Origin: an uncultured Gammaproteobacteria bacterium
GTDB lineage: Bacteria; Pseudomonadota; Gammaproteobacteria; GCA-002705445; GCA-002716945
Assembly: GCA_902605525.1 (NCBI GenBank)
Contig: CACLCV010000010.1
Location: 1-33,601, forward strand
Length of the DNA stretch: 33,601 bases
Reading direction: 5' to 3'
Part shown: positions 1 to 9,916 of the stretch, piece by piece
How the letters are laid out: each line of letters begins with the position of its first letter
Position numbering within the stretch: the first letter of the stretch is position 1
Position numbers and translations under genes: made by a program
The notes under the pieces: generated by a model
What the model saw: the letters and a program-made list of their open reading frames with translations, nothing else
Told to the model about the DNA's origin: nothing
Database searches by the model: none

Positions 1-1
1 T

Positions 2-1714
2 GACGATAAGGATGGCCTAGATATACTTAGACATACATGTGCCCATATATTTGGTCACGCAATAAAACAAATCTATCCTGAAGTAAAAATGGTCATTGGT
101 CCTGTAATAGAAAACGGGTTTTATTATGACATTTTATCAAAAAATCCAATCACGGAAAAAGATCTACAAATAATAGAAAATCGAATGAGAAAGCTTGCAA
201 AAAAGAACTATTCAATCAAACGAGAAGTTGTATCGAAAGATAAAGCTATTAGTATATTTAAAGATAGAAAAGAGCCCTATAAGATTGAATTACTTAAAGA
301 AATTAATGAGCAAGAAATCATTGCTGTATACCATCATGAGGAATACGTCGATATGTGTAGAGGTCCTCATTTAACTAATACAAAACATATCAAAGCCTTT
401 AAGCTTATGAAAACATCGGGTTCTTATTGGAAGGGTAATTCTGAAAATCAAGCACTTACGAGGATATATGGAACAGCATGGCCAGATACAGACTCACAAG
501 ATGCATACCTTAAATCTCTAGATGAGGCAGAAAAGAGAGATCATAGGCTTTTAGGTAAAAAACTTGATCTCTTTCACTTTCAAGAGGAGTCACCAGGTAT
601 GGTATTTTGGCATGATAAGGGATGGACAGTATTTAATCTTATCAAAGACTTCATCACGCACCATTTAAGAAAAAACAGCTATAAGATCATAAATACACCA
701 CAAATACTTGATAAATCTTTATGGAAAAAATCTGGGCATTTGGATAAATTTGGTGATTTAATATTCGACGTTGGCTCAGAAAAGAAGGAATTTGCCATCA
801 AACCTATGAGTTGTCCTGGACACATCCAGGTATTTAATCAAGGATTAAAGAGTTATAAGGACTTGCCACTAAAATATGCAGAATTTGGTGTGGTTCACAG
901 GAATGAACCATCAGGCACTCTTCATGGCTTGTTACGTATAAGAGCTTTCACTCAAGATGATGCGCATATTTTTTGCACATCTGATCAAATTGAACATGAA
1001 ATATCATTATTAATCAATGATATAAAGAGCATTTATGAAAAATTTGGGTTCAATGATTTGAAAATTGAGTTATCTACTCGACCAGAAAAAAGAGTTGGGT
1101 CAGAAGAAATATGGGATAAAGCTGAAAGTAGCCTCAAAAAAGCTTTGGAGTCAAATAAGATTGATTTTACTGTGAACCCTGGTGATGGGGCATTTTACGG
1201 ACCTAAGATTGACTTCTCACTTAGAGACTCTCTAGGAAGGGTGTGGCAACTAGGCACTATACAGCTTGATTTTTCTATGCCCGGGCGTTTAGATGCATCA
1301 TATATTGATTCAGATGGAAATAAAGAGGTTCCTGTCATGATACATCGAGCAATTCTTGGATCATTAGAGAGATTTGTTGGTATATTGATTGAACATTATT
1401 CAGGGAATCTACCTTTATGGTTGTCACCCGTTCAAGTCATATTACTTAATCTTACAGATAGTCAAAGAGAATACACATCGTCTCTCAATGAACAATTACA
1501 AGGATTGGGTCTTAGGTCAGAATGTGACTTAAGTAATGAAAAGATAGGTTATAAGATTAGAAATCATGCAATGACTAGGGTACCATACATGATTATTATT
1601 GGTGATAAGGAGCTTCAGAGTAAAACAGTAAGCGTCAGAGACAGAGCTGGCAATGATTTAGGCACCATGAGCACCGAAGAATTTAGTGAATTGATTAAGA
1701 AGGAGATAGATTAA
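2..1714 (+). CDS. thrS: Threonine--tRNA ligase, 5'-truncated by window edge
   Basis: The frame is open upstream of the listed ATG at 89 (DDKDGLDILRHTCAHIFGHAIKQIYPEVKMVIGPVIENGFYYD). Class II ThrRS motifs and anticodon-binding C-terminus are present; followed by infC-rpmI-rplT. Confidence 0.97.
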   Translation, partial: DDKDGLDILRHTCAHIFGHAIKQIYPEVKMVIGPVIENGFYYDILSKNPITEKDLQIIENRMRKLAKKNYSIKREVVSKDKAISIFKDRKEPYKIELLKEINEQEIIAVYHHEEYVDMCRGPHLTNTKHIKAFKLMKTSGSYWKGNSENQALTRIYGTAWPDTDSQDAYLKSLDEAEKRDHRLLGKKLDLFHFQEESPGMVFWHDKGWTVFNLIKDFITHHLRKNSYKIINTPQILDKSLWKKSGHLDKFGDLIFDVGSEKKEFAIKPMSCPGHIQVFNQGLKSYKDLPLKYAEFGVVHRNEPSGTLHGLLRIRAFTQDDAHIFCTSDQIEHEISLLINDIKSIYEKFGFNDLKIELSTRPEKRVGSEEIWDKAESSLKKALESNKIDFTVNPGDGAFYGPKIDFSLRDSLGRVWQLGTIQLDFSMPGRLDASYIDSDGNKEVPVMIHRAILGSLERFVGILIEHYSGNLPLWLSPVQVILLNLTDSQREYTSSLNEQLQGLGLRSECDLSNEKIGYKIRNHAMTRVPYMIIIGDKELQSKTVSVRDRAGNDLGTMSTEEFSELIKKEID

Positions 1715-1732
1715 TTTTAAAGGAGAAATACC

Positions 1733-2248
1733 ATATCGAATATTAAAAGGATGCGAATTAATGATCGTATCAATGCCACAGAAGTACGCTTAATATCTTC
1801 CTCAGGCGATCAAGTAGGTGTTGTTACAAAAGCAAAAGCACTTGAGATAGCCAAAAGCGAGGAATTAGATCTTGTAGAAATAGTTGCTAACCAAACACCT
1901 CCAGTCTGTAGAGTTATGGATTTTGGCAAATATAAGTTTGAACAATCTAAAAAAGCTCATGCAGCAAAGAAAAAACAGAAACAAATTCAAGTAAAAGAGA
2001 TTAAGTTCAGGCCAGGGACTGAAGAAGCAGATTATCAGGTTAAACTAAAAAATCTAATCAAATTCTTACAAGGTGGAGATAAAGCTAAAATCACTATGAG
2101 ATTTAGAGGAAGGGAAGCAGCGCATCAAGTAATTGGTCGTGAATTTCTTGAAAGAGTAGAAAAGGACCTATTTGAATATGGTTTAATAGAACAAAAGCCA
2201 GCATTTGAAGGCAGACAAATAGTAATGGTTATAGCGCCCAAGAAATAA
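1733..2248 (+). CDS. infC: Translation initiation factor IF-3, probable non-canonical ATA start (first ATG is at 1751)
   Basis: [40 protein letters not shown] and [12 protein letters not shown] are IF-3 motifs. AGGAG at 1721-1725 is 7 nt from an in-frame ATA at 1733 but 25 nt from ATG 1751. Confidence 0.95.
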   Translation: MSNIKRMRINDRINATEVRLISSSGDQVGVVTKAKALEIAKSEELDLVEIVANQTPPVCRVMDFGKYKFEQSKKAHAAKKKQKQIQVKEIKFRPGTEEADYQVKLKNLIKFLQGGDKAKITMRFRGREAAHQVIGREFLERVEKDLFEYGLIEQKPAFEGRQIVMVIAPKK

Positions 2249-2286
2249 ATAGGCTATACTACCCGAAATATTTAGTAAGAGAGATT

Positions 2287-2481
2287 ATGCCAAAAATGAA
2301 ATCACATAGCGGAGCTGCAAAAAGGTTTAAAAAAACACCGACCGGTAGCGTAAAAAGAGGTCAATCTCACCGAAGTCACATTCTTACTAAGAAAAGTACT
2401 AAAAGGAAAAGACATTTAAGAGATGATTTGGTAATCAGTCCTGCGGATAAAGCTGCAATAAACCGCATGTTGCCTTACTAA
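2287..2481 (+). CDS. rpmI: 50S ribosomal protein L35
   Basis: [43 protein letters not shown]; position between infC and rplT. Confidence 0.98.
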   Translation: MPKMKSHSGAAKRFKKTPTGSVKRGQSHRSHILTKKSTKRKRHLRDDLVISPADKAAINRMLPY

Positions 2482-2493
2482 GGAGAATAAGAG

Positions 2494-2844
2494 ATGGCAA
2501 GAGTCAAAAGAGGGGTAATTGCAGGAGCGAGACATAAAAAGATACTCAAACTCGCTAAAGGGTATAAAGGCGCAAGAAGCCGCGTATACAGAGTTGCAAA
2601 ACAAGCTGTTATCAAAGCCGGGCAATATGCTTACCGTGATAGAAGACAGAAGAAAAGACAGTTTAGATCTCTTTGGATTACTAGAATAAATGCTGCAGCT
2701 AGACTTAATAACTTATCTTACAGTCAATTTATGAATTATCTTCATAAGTCTGAACTTGAAATTGACAGAAAAATGTTAGCTGAAATAGCAGCAAATAATC
2801 CAGAAAAATTTACTAATATCGTTAAGACAGTAATTCCAAATTAA
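2494..2844 (+). CDS. rplT: 50S ribosomal protein L20
   Basis: [55 protein letters not shown] is an L20 signature; AGGAG upstream. Confidence 0.99.
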   Translation: MARVKRGVIAGARHKKILKLAKGYKGARSRVYRVAKQAVIKAGQYAYRDRRQKKRQFRSLWITRINAAARLNNLSYSQFMNYLHKSELEIDRKMLAEIAANNPEKFTNIVKTVIPN

Positions 2845-2858
2845 GACTTCTTTTTGTT

Positions 2859-3842
2859 ATGGATATAAACCATACTGACCTAGAAAAATTACTAAAAGAA
2901 GATCTCGATTCGTGTAACAAAGAGCATGATTTACTTCAAATTAAATCTAAGTATCTTGGGAAAAAAGGACACCTTACTTCATTATTTGCATCACTAAAAA
3001 ATATTGACTCAGATAAACGTAAAACTTTTGGTGCTGAACTTAATAATATTAAAAATACTCTCTCTTCCATGATAGAGATTAAACTTATTAGTTTAAGATC
3101 TTCGAATGAAGTACCAGAAAAAATAGATTTAGATGTACCAGCTAGACATCACAACAATGGATCCCATCACCCGATTTCATTGATTATAAAAAAGATAGAA
3201 AATATTTTTTTAGAGTATGGATTTGATATTCATGATGGACCTGAAATTGAAACTGAACATTACAATTTTGAATCACTAAATATAGCAAAAAATCATCCTG
3301 CCCGTGATATGCATGATACATTTTATTTTGATAGTCAATTGCTTTTAAGGACGCATACATCTTCTGTTCAAATCCATGCAATGGAAACATCTAATGCTCC
3401 ATTCAGGGTGTTGGCTCCAGGAAGAGTGTACCGTTGTGACTCTGACCCTACACACTCTCCAATGTTTCATCAAATAGAGGGACTATGTGTAGATACAGAT
3501 ATAACTTTCAGTAATCTTAAATGGATTTTAAATAATTTTATAAAAGAGTTTTTCAATAGCAAAAGTATTAAAACTAGATTTAGACCATCATATTTTCCAT
3601 TCACAGAACCATCAGCGGAGATGGATATAATGTTTAATGGTAAGTGGTTAGAGGTCTTAGGGTGCGGCATGGTTCATCCAAATGTTCTAAAGAATGTAAA
3701 TATTAATCCAAAAAAATACTCAGGATTTGCATTTGGATTGGGTATCGAGAGATTTGCAATGCTAGCTTATCAAATAAAAGACTTAAGGATTTTTTTTGAA
3801 AACGATATCAATTTCTTGGAACAATTTAAAAATATTAGATAA
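2859..3842 (+). CDS. pheS: Phenylalanine--tRNA ligase alpha subunit
   Basis: N-terminal coiled coil plus LLRTHTSSVQIHAM, GRVYRCDSDPTHSPMFHQIEGL and GFAFGLGIERFAML motifs. Confidence 0.98.
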   Translation: MDINHTDLEKLLKEDLDSCNKEHDLLQIKSKYLGKKGHLTSLFASLKNIDSDKRKTFGAELNNIKNTLSSMIEIKLISLRSSNEVPEKIDLDVPARHHNNGSHHPISLIIKKIENIFLEYGFDIHDGPEIETEHYNFESLNIAKNHPARDMHDTFYFDSQLLLRTHTSSVQIHAMETSNAPFRVLAPGRVYRCDSDPTHSPMFHQIEGLCVDTDITFSNLKWILNNFIKEFFNSKSIKTRFRPSYFPFTEPSAEMDIMFNGKWLEVLGCGMVHPNVLKNVNINPKKYSGFAFGLGIERFAMLAYQIKDLRIFFENDINFLEQFKNIR

Positions 3843-3844
3843 TT

Positions 3845-5830
3845 ATGAAGATAAGTAAAAATTGGCTTGCTGAATACATTGCTCCACTCAAGAGTAATAA
3901 CGCTCTTGAAAGCGACTTAACAAAGCTTGGCCTTGAAGTTGATACTATAGTTAAAAATAAAAATGATTATATTATTGATATAGAATTTACTCCAAATCGA
4001 GGTGATTGTTTATCTGTTTATGGTACGGCAAGAGATCTTGCAGCATATAATAAAAAAGATATAAAAAAACCAATCAACTCTCCATTTACATCTGTAAAAG
4101 AAAATAAAAAAATAAAGAATATTGATTCATCTATTTCTCCAGAATATAGATATATGGAGCTTAAGAATATAGATGTTAAAGCCAAGACTCCCAAATTTAT
4201 TGTTGATAGACTTAATAAATCTGATATTGCATCCATAAATATTATTGTAGATATTTCTAATTATGTAATGCTAGAGATTGGTCAGCCTACTCATGCATTC
4301 GACTTAGACAAAATACATGGAAAACTCAGTATAGAAAAGATTCAGAAAAAAAACAATTTCATAGGCATAGATAATAAAGAATATATAGTAGAAAAAGGAA
4401 CCGAAGTCATAGCAGATGAGAAAAATATAATTCATGCGCTACCAGGTGTAATTGGAAGCAATATCTCTAAAGTTGATATTGAGACAAAAAATATCCTTTT
4501 TGAGGGCGCATTTTTTCTACCAGATGTAGTCAGAGCATTATCAAGAAAATATAGAATACAAACTGATTCTTCTTACAGATTTGAAAGAGGTGTCGATTAT
4601 AACTTAGCCGATTTCGCTCTTTCAAGAGTGCATTATTTATTATCACAAGTTACTGATATAGCTAAATGTAAAATTATTAAGATAAGTCATAAACATCAAC
4701 TAACAAAAATGAAATCATTTGACTTTGATGCTAAGCTTTTTAAAAGAATATTGGGAATTGACATCGGTGTCAAAAAGATTAAATCTATACTCATTGATTT
4801 AGGTATATCTTTCAAAGCTAAAAAAGTTATCATCCCGAGTTATAGATTTGATATAACAAATAATTATGATTTAGTAGAAGAAGTCAGTAGAATCTATGGC
4901 TTTGACAATATACCCGAAGTTCCGTTAGATGCTCATTACAGTAAGCCATGCAACAAGTTAAACATAAATGAAAAGCTCGTGACGCTTGGTTATAAAGAAG
5001 TTATTAATTTTACCTTCATATCTCGTAATTACATGAAAAATACTAGAGAGTTAAAACTTGAAAATCCAATATCAAAGGAGAAAGCTGTTATGAGAGAATC
5101 TTTGATACCAGGATTATTATCAAATATTGCATATAACGCCAATAGAAAACATAAAAGCATTAACATCTTTGAAAGAGGAAAGACATACCATAGGGATAAA
5201 TCTAAAATTATAGAATCAAACATAATATCAGCAGTAATATATGGCAACAAAGCATCGACAGACTTAGTGTCTAATAATTATAAATATGGAATTGGCGATT
5301 TAAAATCAGATATATTGTCCATTCTCCCGAATGTTACTTTTATGGCATCTGATGTCTCAACATATTTTGATAATGACAACTCTCTAACTTTGCTTTTGTG
5401 CAACAAAATTATTGGACAATGCGGGCTTGTTTCTCATAACATAATTAAGGATTTTGATATCAGAGGTAATATTTTTGGATTTGAGATGTTGGAAGATGAT
5501 CTGAATCATGAGGACAATGTAATATTCGCTGAAATTTCTCAGTTCCCAGCCGTATACAAAGATATTACATTAATGACAAATAATGATAATAATATGTTAA
5601 AGATCATTGATGAAATCAGAAAAGATAGCTATAAATATATGAAAAATATAAGAATAAAAGATATATTTATTAATAAAGATAATTTACAATCAAATAATAG
5701 AAGCGTTACTTTAGAAATATGTCTGCAATCTAGTAGTAAAACTCTGACAGATAAAGATATCAGTGTTGATATCAATAAGGTAGTAGAAGATTTGAAAAAT
5801 ATACATAAAATACGCTTAAAAGAAGCTTAA
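3845..5830 (+). CDS. pheT: Phenylalanine--tRNA ligase beta subunit, short form lacking the N-terminal tRNA-binding domain
   Basis: [39 protein letters not shown] and the C-terminal FDX-ACB-like domain are present. It is 661 aa against about 795 aa in E. coli. Confidence 0.97.
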   Translation: MKISKNWLAEYIAPLKSNNALESDLTKLGLEVDTIVKNKNDYIIDIEFTPNRGDCLSVYGTARDLAAYNKKDIKKPINSPFTSVKENKKIKNIDSSISPEYRYMELKNIDVKAKTPKFIVDRLNKSDIASINIIVDISNYVMLEIGQPTHAFDLDKIHGKLSIEKIQKKNNFIGIDNKEYIVEKGTEVIADEKNIIHALPGVIGSNISKVDIETKNILFEGAFFLPDVVRALSRKYRIQTDSSYRFERGVDYNLADFALSRVHYLLSQVTDIAKCKIIKISHKHQLTKMKSFDFDAKLFKRILGIDIGVKKIKSILIDLGISFKAKKVIIPSYRFDITNNYDLVEEVSRIYGFDNIPEVPLDAHYSKPCNKLNINEKLVTLGYKEVINFTFISRNYMKNTRELKLENPISKEKAVMRESLIPGLLSNIAYNANRKHKSINIFERGKTYHRDKSKIIESNIISAVIYGNKASTDLVSNNYKYGIGDLKSDILSILPNVTFMASDVSTYFDNDNSLTLLLCNKIIGQCGLVSHNIIKDFDIRGNIFGFEMLEDDLNHEDNVIFAEISQFPAVYKDITLMTNNDNNMLKIIDEIRKDSYKYMKNIRIKDIFINKDNLQSNNRSVTLEICLQSSSKTLTDKDISVDINKVVEDLKNIHKIRLKEA

Positions 5831-5832
5831 AT

Positions 5833-6129
5833 ATGACAATAACAAAAGATTCTCTAGTTGAAATGGTTCACAATGAAGTAGGGCTGAATAAAAGAGAAGC
5901 AAAAGAGTTGATCGAGTGCTTTTTTGAGCAGATTAAAACATCTCTCGAAAATGGAAATGATATAAAATTATCTGGTTTTGGCAACTTTATACTCAGAAAT
6001 AAGTCACCTAGACCGGGCAGAAATCCAAAAACTGGCGAGGAGGTAACTATTTCAGAGAGAAGGGTGGTTACATTTAAATCAGGATTAAAGCTAAAGTCTA
6101 AGTTAGAGGCCTATGATGGAAACGAATAA
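5833..6129 (+). CDS. ihfA: Integration host factor subunit alpha
   Basis: [52 protein letters not shown]; located directly after pheT as in other gammaproteobacteria. Confidence 0.95.
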   Translation: MTITKDSLVEMVHNEVGLNKREAKELIECFFEQIKTSLENGNDIKLSGFGNFILRNKSPRPGRNPKTGEEVTISERRVVTFKSGLKLKSKLEAYDGNE

Positions 6130-6454
6130 CTCTATTGAGATACCTAATAAAAGATATTTCACGATAGGAGAAGTTTCAAAAATAACACACATAAAAACTC
6201 ATATTTTAAGATATTGGGAAAAAGAGTTTGAAGTTTTAGAGCCAATAAAAAGAAAGGGAAATAGGAGGTACTACACTCAAAATGACATACTAACGATACT
6301 TAAAATAAGTGACCTTATTTCATCCCACGGATTCACAATTGAGGGAGCAAAACAAAAATTACATTCAACATCAAATTCCTCTAACGAAGAGAATCCTACT
6401 TTATTATTATTAAAAAAAGATATTCAAAAAATAATAGATGTCCTTGATAAATAG
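6116..6454 (+). CDS. MerR family transcriptional regulator
   Basis: [46 protein letters not shown] is a MerR winged helix. It overlaps the end of ihfA; the start could be ATG 6113 or 6116. Confidence 0.85.
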   Translation: METNNSIEIPNKRYFTIGEVSKITHIKTHILRYWEKEFEVLEPIKRKGNRRYYTQNDILTILKISDLISSHGFTIEGAKQKLHSTSNSSNEENPTLLLLKKDIQKIIDVLDK

Positions 6455-7103
6455 GGATATTATATATTCACCTTCCTTCGAGTATAGCAAACAGGAAGTC
6501 GTCAAACAAAATGATTTCAGATATTACAAATTCAGTGATTTCTTGGTTCCGAGCGTTACATCGATACTAAGAATATCAAGGCCTAAACAAACATTTAATC
6601 ATTCATCAAAACAAGCTGATTCATATGAAATAGGAAATCTTATGCATGAATACCTTGATTATTATGTAACGGATAAGAAAATAGAGGATCTAGACTCAGA
6701 AAACTCGAAAATCGCACTAAAACTTAGTGAAGTAATAATAAATAATATTTTCCCAAAAATTGATTCCTTTATCTCAACTGAAGCAACAGTCCATAATAAT
6801 CATGAATATGCAGGAACACTTGATTTACTGGCTATGGTGGATGGTAAACTTACTATTATCGATTACAAATCGTCGTATAGACCAAAAAGTAGCCTTCAAA
6901 TTGATGAACATTTTCAACAACTAGCTGCATATGCTCAAGCTCATGACAATATGCATAATACACAGATAGAACAAGCAATGATATTTGTAGTATATAAAGA
7001 ATCTTATAAATATGAGATACTTACGTCAGATTCATTATTATTAAATAAATATAAGTTAATGTGGAATGAAACACTAGACTTTTATAAGGAGATATCTTTA
7101 TGA
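6438..7103 (+). CDS. PD-(D/E)XK nuclease family protein (RecB/MGME1-like exonuclease)
   Basis: PSVTSILRISRP, GNLMHEYLDYY, STEATVHNNHEYAGTLDLLAMVDGKLTIIDYKSS and HFQQLAAYAQA match the GxxD...DxK...QxxxY nuclease layout. Confidence 0.75.
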   Translation: MSLINRDIIYSPSFEYSKQEVVKQNDFRYYKFSDFLVPSVTSILRISRPKQTFNHSSKQADSYEIGNLMHEYLDYYVTDKKIEDLDSENSKIALKLSEVIINNIFPKIDSFISTEATVHNNHEYAGTLDLLAMVDGKLTIIDYKSSYRPKSSLQIDEHFQQLAAYAQAHDNMHNTQIEQAMIFVVYKESYKYEILTSDSLLLNKYKLMWNETLDFYKEISL

Positions 7104-8222
7104 CTAAACTTAGAGAGCAGGCAATTGAAACTCTAGAGCATATCAAAGAAAATAAAGTGAAATTTTCTGAGTTAAGGGGGTTGGTTTGACTATAACTCTC
7201 TTGATAAAAAAATCAGCAACATAAATAATGACCTTAATGACCCTCATGTATGGGAAGATAGAAACTTAACGACAGAACTCAACAAAAAGCTGAAGCTTCA
7301 CACAAACTTGAAAAATAGCATTGATTCTATTAGCTCAGATTTAGAATTAGTTTCATATACCCTTGAGTCAATTATTACTGATGCAGATAATATCGAAGAT
7401 GATAATTTAATTAATGAAATGATAGAGCTATATAAAAAAGCCTCAAAAGAGCTTGATAGACTCTCATTTAGACAATTATTCAAAGGAGAAAATGATCACG
7501 CAGATGCCTATATTGACATTCAATCAGGCTCTGGTGGAACAGAAGCTCAAGACTGGGTAGCAATGATAATGAGGATGTATCTAAAATGGACAGAGAAACA
7601 CTCATTTGATACAGAAATAACTGAATCGAACGAAGGTGATGTAGCTGGCTTTAAAAATGTCACCATTAAAGTTAATGGCGATCATGCATACGGATGGTTA
7701 AGAACAGAAACAGGCGTTCATAGATTAGTCAGGAAATCTCCATTTGATTCTGGCAATAGAAGACATACATCCTTTGCATCTGTTTTTATATATCCACAAG
7801 TTGATGATTCTTTTGAAATAGATATTAATCCATCTGATCTTCGAATAGATGTTTTCAGAGCAAGTGGAGCAGGTGGCCAGCATGTGAATACAACTGAGTC
7901 CGCTGTAAGAATAACACATCTTCCTACGAAGCTAGTTGTTCAATGTCAAAATGGTAGATCGCAACATAAAAATAAAGAATCAGCAATGAAACAGTTACGT
8001 GCTAAACTGTATGCACACGAGTTGAATAAAAAAAATGAAATAAAGAATCAAGTTGAGTCTGAGAAGTCTGATATAAGTTGGGGAAATCAGATCAGGTCAT
8101 ACGTACTAGATGATTCAAGAATAAAAGATCTAAGAACTAATTATGAAACTGGAAATACACAATCGGTCTTAGATGGTGACTTAGATAATTTTATTCAGGA
8201 AAGTTTGAAAAGAGGTCTATAA
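7100..8222 (+). CDS. prfB: Peptide chain release factor 2, programmed +1 frameshift at TGA 7187-7189
   Basis: Frame 0 from ATG 7100 reads MTKLREQAIETLEHIKENKVKFSELRGLV, then TGA. A +1 shift gives DYNSLDKKISNINNDLNDPHVWEDRNL and continues into the listed ORF at 7308 (GGTEAQDW, RASGAGGQHVNTTESAVRITH). Confidence 0.97.
7175..7190 (+). promoter_or_regulatory. RF2 programmed frameshift signal (AGGGGG-TTG-GTT-TGA-C)
   Basis: SD-like AGGGGG, 3-nt spacer, slip codon, TGA C. The layout is the same as E. coli AGGGGGTATCTTTGAC, but the slip codon is GTT. Confidence 0.93.
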
Positions 8223-9692
8223 ATGTCAGAAGATAATAAATTAATTATTGAGAGAAAAAAGAAATTAGAAGAGCTTTCATCTTTAACAAAATTATATCCA
8301 AACTCTTTCAAACGTAATTGTAATAGCCATGATCTAAGACAAAAATTTGATAAAAAAACCAAAGAGGAGTTAGAATCAGAAGAAGGAATATTTTCTGTAA
8401 GTGGAAGATTATTAAGCGTAAGAAAGATGGGTAATTCAACTTTTGCTAACCTCCATGATGACTCCGGCAAGATACAACTGTTTTTATCAAAAAATGGAAC
8501 TGGCAAGGATATGTATAAGCTTCTTGATCACACTGATTTAGGAGATATAATTGGAGCGAAAGGAAGAATTTTCAAAACAAAAACTGGTGAGTTGTCGATC
8601 AACGTCGCAGAATATGTCGTCCTATCGAAATCATTAAGACCTCTTCCAGAGAAATACCATGGACTATCTGACATTGAGATAAAATATCGTCAAAGATATT
8701 TGGACTTAATGATTTCTGAGGACTCTAGACAAGTATTTAAAGATCGTATCAATATTGTTTCACAGATAAGAAAATTCTTTGAAGGGGAAGCCTATTTAGA
8801 AGTTGAAACACCTATGATGCATCCTATAGCAGGAGGTGCAGCAGCTAAACCTTTTGTGACTCATCATAATAGTTTAGACATGGATTTATATTTAAGAATT
8901 GCTCCCGAATTATACTTAAAAAGACTAATTATAGGCGGATTTGAAAAAGTTTTTGAAATCAATAGAAGCTTTAGAAACGAAGGACTTTCTGTAAAACATA
9001 ACCCTGAATTTACTATGATTGAATTCTACGCGGCTTATGAAGATTACAATTATCTTATGAATTTTATAGAACGACTAATTCGATCTCTGATTAACTCTGT
9101 TGGTTTAAATGAATTATTTAAATATCAAGATTTTGAGATAGATATAAAAAACTCATTTGAAAGACTGAATTTTCATCAATCTATAATCAAGTATTGTGAT
9201 GGTATAGCTAATGAGAATATAAATGATTATTCTGCACTTGAGAGCTTTTGTAAATTAAACGACATAGACATAACAATCAAAGGATCCATACATAAAACAC
9301 AGTTAGATATTTTTGATAAAATAGTTGAAAGTAAGCTTATCAACCCAACTTTTATCACAGAATATCCAACAGCAGTTTCACCTTTATCGCGAAGATCAGA
9401 TGATAATCCTGAAGTTGTTGAAAGATTTGAGTTATTTATTGCTGGAAGAGAAATTGCTAATGGTTTCTCTGAACTTAATGATCCAAAAGATCAAGCGCAA
9501 AGATTTAGCGAACAGTTAGAAAAAGATGATGAAAAAATGAATTTTGATTCTGATTTCATTACTGCTATGGAGTATGGTATGCCACCAACAGCTGGAGCAG
9601 GAATCGGGATAGATAGACTTGTGATGTTACTGACTAACTCAGCATCCATCAGAGATGTATTATTTTTTCCATTAATGAAGCCTAAGACTTAA
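8223..9692 (+). CDS. lysS: Lysine--tRNA ligase
   Basis: KIQLFLSKN OB-fold, YRQRYLDLM, EVETPMMHPIAGGAAAKPFVTHHN, FRNEGLSVKHNPEFTMIEFY, GAGIGIDRLVML. Follows prfB. Confidence 0.98.
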   Translation: MSEDNKLIIERKKKLEELSSLTKLYPNSFKRNCNSHDLRQKFDKKTKEELESEEGIFSVSGRLLSVRKMGNSTFANLHDDSGKIQLFLSKNGTGKDMYKLLDHTDLGDIIGAKGRIFKTKTGELSINVAEYVVLSKSLRPLPEKYHGLSDIEIKYRQRYLDLMISEDSRQVFKDRINIVSQIRKFFEGEAYLEVETPMMHPIAGGAAAKPFVTHHNSLDMDLYLRIAPELYLKRLIIGGFEKVFEINRSFRNEGLSVKHNPEFTMIEFYAAYEDYNYLMNFIERLIRSLINSVGLNELFKYQDFEIDIKNSFERLNFHQSIIKYCDGIANENINDYSALESFCKLNDIDITIKGSIHKTQLDIFDKIVESKLINPTFITEYPTAVSPLSRRSDDNPEVVERFELFIAGREIANGFSELNDPKDQAQRFSEQLEKDDEKMNFDSDFITAMEYGMPPTAGAGIGIDRLVMLLTNSASIRDVLFFPLMKPKT

Positions 9693-9916
9693 GAAATCAA
9701 ACTTTGTAATTGAGAAAAGAAATTATTATTAATTTTGTCAAAGCTATATTCTTTTGCTTGAGAAATAATCTCAATTTCACTGTTATTAAACTTAATTCTT
9801 ATGACACTCTTATCAAGAGGGTAAATCTCAATATTATTACCATGAACTTGATACTCAGCATTATTGATATCTAAATATTGTTCGATCAATGAAATTGAAT
9901 CATGAACATTATTCAT
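9689..9916 (-). CDS. Small hypothetical protein translationally coupled to purB
   Basis: The 97-aa ORF in the track runs far into purB. An ATG at 9916 overlaps the purB stop (ATGAATAA) and gives 75 aa (MNNVHDSISLIEQYLDINNAEYQVHG...). Confidence 0.55.
   Translation of the reverse strand: MNNVHDSISLIEQYLDINNAEYQVHGNNIEIYPLDKSVIRIKFNNSEIEIISQAKEYSFDKINNNFFSQLQSLIS

Noticed and set aside
2416-2625. Minus-strand ORF over rpmI/rplT, and similar antisense ORFs at 3184-3390, 3470-3670, 4018-4236, 5029-5250, 7298-7483, 7725-7919, 8195-8506, 12085-12336, 12403-12609, 13060-13242, 15281-15472, 16199-16402, 19625-19867, 20766-20951, 24034-24303, 24573-24821, 29208-29471, 29502-29732, 31108-31296
   Set aside because: All are fully or mostly antisense to well-supported genes and look like AT-rich shadow ORFs.
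5830-7100. tRNA gene near ihfA, common in other gammaproteobacteria
   Set aside because: Genes overlap here and leave no room; no cloverleaf seen.
7308-8222. prfB starting at ATG 7308 as in the ORF track
   Set aside because: Would lose the N-terminal domain; the conserved RF2 frameshift layout explains the upstream frame.
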